Assembly: GCF_001625215.2 (NCBI RefSeq)
Contig: NC_030381.2
Location: 40,174,689 to 40,238,688, forward strand
Reading direction: 5' to 3'
DNA from: Daucus carota subsp. sativus
Lineage: Eukaryota; Streptophyta; Magnoliopsida; Apiales; Apiaceae
DNA: 64,000 nt
The number at the start of each line of letters is the position of its first letter. The first letter of the stretch is position 1. The notes beneath the pieces were generated by a model. It ran no database searches. It had not been told where the DNA came from and was given only the letters and a program-made list of their open reading frames with translations. This document shows positions 57,858 to 64,000 of the stretch, in pieces. A program made the translations under genes and the position numbers.

Positions 57858-58069
57858 AGAGGATAATCAACTCGGTCTAGAGGAGCAAACTCATACCTCT
57901 ATATTTTTTCTCAACCTTAGGTTTTACAATTTCATTTTTCAATTATCAACGCCATGTACTCAGTGTAATATTATGCAAGTAATTTTTGTTGTCTCTTTTT
58001 GTAATTATCTTTAAAGTGTTTTGTCATCATCAAGGACCCAAATTTATATCAAAAATCCGATCAGAGATA

Positions 58070-58820
58070 AATAGGGGAGATTGTTAGCAATATGTAAATC
58101 TTGATGATAAGTCAAAACAATTAGTAAACTTGTATTTGGAACAACGGATATCATATTTTTTATAGTATACGCTGATCAGATAACCCATCAATGGATGATG
58201 AGATGTTGTAACAATACTAGTGCTTTTCAGAATCAACAGTCGGTAAAATATGTTGATCAAGTAATAATGTTTTTGGTCTATCAACAGATGTGTAGTTAGG
58301 ATGTCAAATTGTAAACATTTTAAGTCATGTAAACTGCACAAGTAAAATGAAGATCAAAGGCTAAATCAGACTATCAATAGATAAAGAATAAAGGATTCAT
58401 CAACTACTATACAGCCCATCAAAGGTAATGAAGATTGTTCTATTAACTAATATCTCAAGAAGTCATTAACGACTAATCAATAAATCTATCAACGGCTACT
58501 TATTGATTCACCAACTGCTACATTTGAAGATTATAAGTTGACAACTACAACAAAATGAAAGGACAATGATCATATGGGTTGAATAGAAAAAGTAGAAACA
58601 GTTTAGGAAGCTAAGTTATAAAGATCTGAGTCATATGTTGAAGGACTAGAAGCCTTCCATTTCTAGCTATGCAACAAGGATTCATACTACAAAGATAATC
58701 AATCAAAAAGAAGATAGATGTTTTCTAATATGTGCAAACAAGAAAGGAGTAGATGCTGCAGTGTTTTCTATAACAGTATTTTTATTTTATAGAGTAGAAT
58801 ATGGTTGTAACCTTGAAGAT

Positions 58821-58866
<46 letters not shown>

Positions 58867-59197
58867 GAACTATATTTCATTTTTTAAGTATCAAGAACAT
58901 TCGAGCTGAAGAGCAACCTAGAGTATTAAGGCAAAAATCTTATAAAGGTTAGCTCTTCATTCCTTTTGTAAGTAGCCGAGTATTCATACTTGAAAAGAAT
59001 CTTCAATATAGAAAATCATCATGGAGAGAAAATAAACCCCACCTGAAATTTTAAAAGAGCTTGTGTTTGTTTCATTTACATACTTAGCAATTAATTGTTC
59101 TCTGTTGAATGTTAAATTTTTCTTAAAAAGAAAATTTAGAGATTGTATTCAACCCCCTTCTACAATCTACTCATAATTGTTGTATTGTTAAATAACA
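58070..59197 (+). mobile_element. 3' LTR of a copia-like retrotransposon with its PPT
   Basis: A purine tract AAATAGGGGAGA at 58070-58081 leads directly into TGTTAGCAATATG at 58082. The LTR ends GTTAAATAACA at 59197, so its ends are the inverted pair TGTTA/TAACA, length 1116 bp. Near the end is ATTCAACCCCCTTCTAC, a stretch typical of SIRE-like copia LTRs. A (TA)n microsatellite sits inside at 58822-58862. No primer binding site follows, which confirms it is the 3' LTR. The 5' part of the element is missing. Confidence 0.7.
58822..58862. repeat. (TA)n microsatellite within the LTR
   Basis: About 20 TA units, variable by nature and useful for telling LTR copies apart. Confidence 0.9.
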
Positions 59198-59770
59198 GGA
59201 CATGATCTCTTCCCTGAGTCCATTTATAAATTGACCAATAAACATGTCTTATAAGACTCACTCCAAAAAGGTCGCCGTCTCAATAAACCTCTAGGAATAA
59301 TCGTGGACAATAGAGGTTTGGATAGAAGATAACCATTGCTCGTAAAATGGGTCATCATTGTCTAACGTGAACTGCCGGAGGATAAACCCATTCAAGTCCA
59401 CCTACCTCCTAATCTGGTGTCTATTATGCTCCCACTAATATCATCTTAATGCATCTCCTTCAATGGCTACGACCATGACCTACAATATCTCATCTTCAGT
59501 AAGACGGTAGAACCCAAAATAACATTCAATCCAAATTATGCTTAGTATCCGCTTGTTGTGATCACCCAAACCTCCTAGTGATGAAATAGAGCTATGAAAT
59601 TAAGCATCACCACGATTCACACCGCCCTTCACTTTTTCTAGCATCGACATATACAATGATTGAAGACTTGTGAAAGTTGTCATCATCTTCGTTTGAAATT
59701 TGAGATGATCGTAGCACATCAAGTTTTTGAGGGTTTCATGATACACCCTAATCTCAAGGACTCTACATCA
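59198..59770 (-). pseudogene. Decayed Ty3/gypsy-type gag fragment
   Basis: In interrupted minus-strand frames the sequence reads like the plant retrotransposon Gag core: a VTEDE...VVAIEGDA stretch, then RRWVDLKGFILRQF, then EQWLSSIQTSIVHDYS and FIETATFLERV. Stops and frame changes are frequent, so it is dead. The gag reading runs right up to the copia LTR end at 59197, which suggests that the copia element inserted into this older element. Confidence 0.6.
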
Positions 59771-61006
59771 GTTCTATGACATTTTATCTCAAATCTACAA
59801 GACTCCATGTAAAATAAAAATTACTTATAATTTATTACAGTCTATATATTAATATTAGAGTTAAGTTGTATGGAGTACAAAAAACATTGGAGTATTGGAG
59901 TACAAGTTATAATTTTTTAGTTATATAGACTCCAATGTACTCCAATACTCCAATGATTTTGTGTACTCCATAGAACTTAACTCATTAATACCATATAATC
60001 CGAATTATATACACCCCTCTGTCCTGTTAGAATTCAAAATTAACGATAATAAATGATAACTTTTACCACTTTCGCAATCTAATCATGTTCATTGGAGGGT
60101 TTTTGGTTTTTAATACGGCCATTGAAGGGTTTTTATGTGTCCAAGGTTATGGAAAAGGACGTAGTATATTCAGGCAAACAGAAAAATATTCTAGCAACAC
60201 ACAGCACAGAGATATTCTGGTAACACAATGAAACATACATACATTATACTTTCAATGGATCATTAGGATGGACTTCAGATATTAAATTTTGGACACGATC
60301 ACATCCCGGCCGTATTGCTGGCCACATACACAAAATCGGGCAGTGAAAAAAACAGGCGCCCATGTTTGTTTGTCCAATGGTAAAGCACATTTACCAAATT
60401 TGTAGTACCCGTTATTTTCTTATTATATTATATTTATAGGACCTTTTTATATCTAAGGTTCAAATATCAACATTCATATGGCTAGCAGCAATAATCAAAA
60501 ATAAAACAAAATATAACACTAAAATAATAAAGGCAAAGCAATTGGCCGCGGCCAGTATGCTGGGCTTGCCCACATTTCTTCCGATGCATATTTTTAAGCC
60601 AGGTCAACTCAACTTTAACGTGGATTGAGGAAATAAAATGGGCAGCATTGAAGCTGCTCTAACCGCCCTCCTGGCATCCAACCACCACCTCCAAACAAAC
60701 AAAAATTATTCATGAATGTAACGAAAAAAATATTTACTTAATTAAAAAAACTAATTAAAAAATGCTTAATCCTGAGAAAATTGGTAACAGATAACACGAA
60801 AGCACCAGGAAAAACATGTTACTGCCAAGAGAGTACAGAGAATCAATTCCTCAAAAGTTTACAACAGGTAGTAGGTTCAGAACCAACTCACTGCTGCAAT
60901 AATTGGCCATTAAATTTAGTCTTGCAATAAGAAAACAGTAAACAAAATTCCTATAATTTTGCACTTGGTTGGTCTACAATGAGATGAGCTCCGTCTGCAG
61001 CCTATC
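59771..61006. other. Intergenic and AHL 3' region
   Basis: Contains the palindromic repeat at 59858-59983 and the 3' UTR of the AHL gene. No further gene. Confidence 0.5.
59858..59983. repeat. 126-bp palindromic repeat (MITE-like)
   Basis: The arms GAGTTAAGTTGTATGGAGTA and the complementary right arm (TACTCCATAGAACTTAACTC) pair, with ACATTGGAGTATTGGAGTAC continuing inward. The flanks show ATTAATA-like words but no exact duplication. Confidence 0.6.
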
Positions 61007-63592
61007 CTACATCCAGGCTACTTTTGGAACTGGCTCCTGGTTGCCATTGTTCAAAACACCATTGCTGTAACTATATGGGTTTCCTCCAGCACCTGAGGGT
61101 TCACTTAAGAGGGCACGAGATGGAGGGCTTTCTTCCGCTGATGAAATGTAGTTTGCAGGAGCGGTTAAAACTTCGTTGCAGCGTGGTGTTGTTAAATGCT
61201 GCTCTGATGCCAGAAAAGTACCAACAAATATCTGCAATCCGAGCAAGTAAATCAGTACTCGTTATAGTTCAAAGGCCACAGAAATATATGGAAAACTAGA
61301 TTTTGTTATCTGAATACTGCAATATATCAGGCAGCTATTTGTACCAGGTTACGTTGTAGTCAGAAATATACCATGTTATGTTGTCAACTTAATAATGTAC
61401 TGCAACATTGTAAATATACTTCACAACAGATTATTAAACATATGTAATCTATGTTTGACATTCTGCAATAATTCTGCCATCAATTACCAAAAATAATAAT
61501 TGAAAAAAATCATTCACAAATGACATGAAAAGATAAGTTTGTGGATATGACCAAGAAGCATTTAACAGGCCGGAGCTATATTTGAGTACTAAAGTTTCTA
61601 TCAAGGAATTCAGAGCTCTGATAGGCATCAAATGTGAACATAACTCTAAAATTTACTATAAAAGTCTAATCACTGGCAAAATAACTCATAGGATAGTAAA
61701 ACAGGGAATTTTCTAGTCCAGATCATTAATTAATTTATATTGTTTTAATCGGAAACAACGTTATATTATCTCATACAACAAACCTGAACATCAGAACCCG
61801 CAATAAGAGGACCTGCCACACCACCACCAAAGATGCAACCATTTGGCACAGCAAGTGTCACACTCAAACCCCCTGTTGTGCTACGCCGGCCACCAGATTC
61901 TGAGAGCAGATAAGAACCAGAAAGAGACAGTATTTCAAAGCATCCCTGCATACACAAAGTTTATGGGCATATCATAAAGTGACAAACTCTAGGCTATATA
62001 TATGTGATGTACAATTTCATGGCATGTACCTTAAAAAAGTACTGAGCACAATCAATTCAATGTAAAATAAATAACAGCTAGAGACTAGAGGTAGTTTAAT
62101 TAAAAACCCATGTAATCTATGACATAGAATCTATGTATTTTTACAGCCAACAGATTCTTATTTATTATGCGCAAGAGTCAGAAGTTACTACATATGAAGA
62201 CATTCATTTGTTTAAATTTGCATCACCCAGAAGCTGCCTAGAATGTAAGTATCATAAATAAGCATCAGCCATCAGGTATTTAAGGACTGTCAAATCTCCA
62301 AAATTCGAAAACACTCCCAGCATGCAGTATTTGTAATTCTACTATACATATCAAGCAGAACACAGGCTTGACCTTTTACGTTTAAGCATCGATACCAGAC
62401 ACAAAAAAACTTTTAAGAAAAAGAATCCTCAAATATGAATATAGGAAGCCTAGTTGTGATTATGTATTATAAACATTCTGGTAACATTAGCCTTTTCTGG
62501 ATGCAATGTCTTAGAATATTTAGCGTAATAAACACTGTTGAAGCATCAATACCAGACACAAGAAAAAATTGAAGACAGACTGCCGAATATGAATATATGA
62601 AGTCTCGTTGTTATTACATATTATAACATTCCTATAATTTTAACTTTCTTCGGACATGGAATGTTTTAAGACTATTTAGCAGAGTACACACTATTGACCT
62701 AAGTATTCTACATTTTCTGGAAATGATGAAGTAAAATATTGTCATGAGCAAGTCAGCATCTCTCTTGTACCACCAAAAAAGATATTTAACGAGTTTCAGT
62801 GGGTGATTGCAGACCCCCGAAAGAAAAAAAATTAAGAAATTAACATAGTATAAGACAAGACATATATAGGTTTGAGGAAATAACTGGAGGGAAGGGAAAA
62901 ATGCAAAGAGCTAGAAAGCAAATAATATGCTCAGACAGATTAATTCCTTATACATACCTGGTAAGTAACAGTGCCCCCAGATGACGATGGTTGTTGGAGA
63001 GTTACAGTAGATAAATTACCGCTTGCTGACAGAACGCATACGACTTGTTTGTCAACTTGAGAAAGAGACAACAATTTTGGCTGTACATACTGCAGACACA
63101 ATTTATAATCTCTAGTAAGTAGCTGATATTACTTCATCAAAACGCAGAATTCATATACATCAGAATTGTGATACATTCAATTACCAGAATGTTGCTTCTG
63201 CTTGATAATTACTACAAGTTACTTTTACAATGTCAATAGCACATGGAGGGATCCAGAGTGCTTCATATCATGCATTGATGAGAAAAATATGCCAACAGCT
63301 CCAACAATTTTAAAAAAATAACAACCAGACTACTGTTATGAACCAGTAGCGCCAAGTAACTAAATTTACCAATTATGTTGTGAAACAAGGAACTGCCATG
63401 AAACACGCTCTGGCATAGAGTCAAGCTCAAGGATCAAGATATTTAGTGCATCTAGTCTTAGAGATTCAAAGTTGACCGGTGTATACCTGATAAAATAAAT
63501 TTAAACATGGAAGAATAGAGGATGTTTTAAATTTACCTCTCCACTTCTCACTGTAATGAAATATGGCGTGAATGCAGCCCCAATACTTAATC
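61007..63592 (-). CDS. AHL: AT-hook motif nuclear-localised protein, 3' part (PPC domain)
   Basis: Four exons are visible, in transcript order 63592-63537, 63089-62958, 61945-61784 and 61231-61007, with GT-AG introns. They encode the PPC/DUF296 domain: FTPYFITVRSGE, then VCVLSASGNLSTVTLQQP, SSGGTVTYQ, FEILSLSGSYLLSESGG, TGGLSVTLA and GGGVAGPLIAGSDVQIFVGTF, followed by a 64-aa polar tail ending VPKVAWM. AHL proteins bind AT-rich DNA through AT-hooks and form trimers through the PPC domain; they act in growth, flowering and chromatin organisation. The intron-rich structure fits the type II/III AHLs rather than the intronless type I. The exon or exons with the AT-hooks and start codon lie beyond 64000, so the gene is incomplete here. 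The last visible intron carries a Stowaway-like MITE. Confidence 0.88.
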
Positions 63593-63761
63593 CTGCACAT
63601 TAAAATTTCAAGGAAATATAAACTATAAAACATAAAAGGATAATATCAAATACAGAATATATAAATCGAAAAAGCTAAATTATGCTCTATGACTTAACCA
63701 TGATATAGGTTTTTATGCAAGAAGGCTATACGAATACTTTTTGAAAAAAGTATAAACTATA

Positions 63762-64000
63762 CTCCCTCTGTCCCATTTAATTCTATATGTTTCTTTTTAA
63801 CTGCTCGACACGCATTTCAATGCTCTTATAAAATATAGTTTCGTAACTTATTTTTGAGATTTGCTTTTTCTGTATAAAAATATAACATCCAAACTTTAAT
63901 TCAGAAAAGAAAATTTTTAAAAAATAGATTGCACAACTACATTTTGCAGGAGCATTAAAGTCCGTGCCGCGTCCCCGTCCCCGTCCCCCAATGTATACTA
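63762..64000. mobile_element. Stowaway-like MITE (copy 3) in an AHL intron
   Basis: Starts CTCCCTCTGTCCC after TA (63760-63761). The body is nearly identical to 30031-30280 and 38113-38363, with one extra GTCCCC unit near the right. Its right end lies beyond the window. Confidence 0.8.

Overview
This is plant nuclear DNA. The genes have GT-AG introns, the ubiquitin is the plant isoform, and the families (IGT/TAC1, CYP78A, PIRL, AHL, PLS-class PPR, KIC) are plant-type. AT-rich coding sequence and very AT-rich intergenic DNA fit a eudicot. I cannot name the species; an asterid is only a guess. There is no sign of bacterial or organellar DNA.

Genes in order: a TILLER ANGLE CONTROL 1-like gene (8562-10340, +); a CYP78A cytochrome P450 (19885-21600, -); a ubiquitin-eL40 ribosomal fusion gene (25866-27365, +); a broken chloroplast ATP synthase delta-like pseudogene (28354-28907, +); an E-class PPR gene (32854-34465, +); a KIC-like single EF-hand gene (35332-35709, -); a peroxisomal acyl-activating enzyme (39789-41453, +); a small secretory or membrane protein of unknown role (46010-46570, +); a plant intracellular Ras-group LRR gene (52337-55496, -); and the 3' part of an AT-hook PPC-domain gene (61007-63592, -), whose first exons lie beyond the window. 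These genes share no pathway. They are an ordinary plant gene series at roughly one per 6-7 kb.

The spaces between genes are dominated by small DNA transposons, many with exact boundaries and target-site duplications visible. There are two long-TIR Mutator-like elements (2345-3682; 55916-56868) and a third fold-back of that kind (48562-49346). Four CGGTT-rich hAT-like elements are present, one with a perfect 8-bp duplication. At least eight Stowaway-type elements lie near a decayed mariner transposase (43393-44070). A Tourist-like element carries TAA duplications (32001-32444). Three Helitrons are recognisable, two of them with repeated 5' ends (14983-15677; 15742-17473), plus one at 41836-42329. 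Retroelements include a 5'-truncated Ty1/copia-like end with its 3' LTR (57193-59197), which abuts a decayed Ty3/gypsy gag (59198-59770).

The most unusual structures are two. One is a 1.24-kb retroposed unit at 22220-23463 with a poly(A) tract and a 16-bp direct repeat, whose body contains a minisatellite and no recognisable coding sequence. The other is a stack of nested elements directly upstream of the PIRL gene. I saw no novel protein system. The discoveries here concern transposon architecture and its position relative to promoters.
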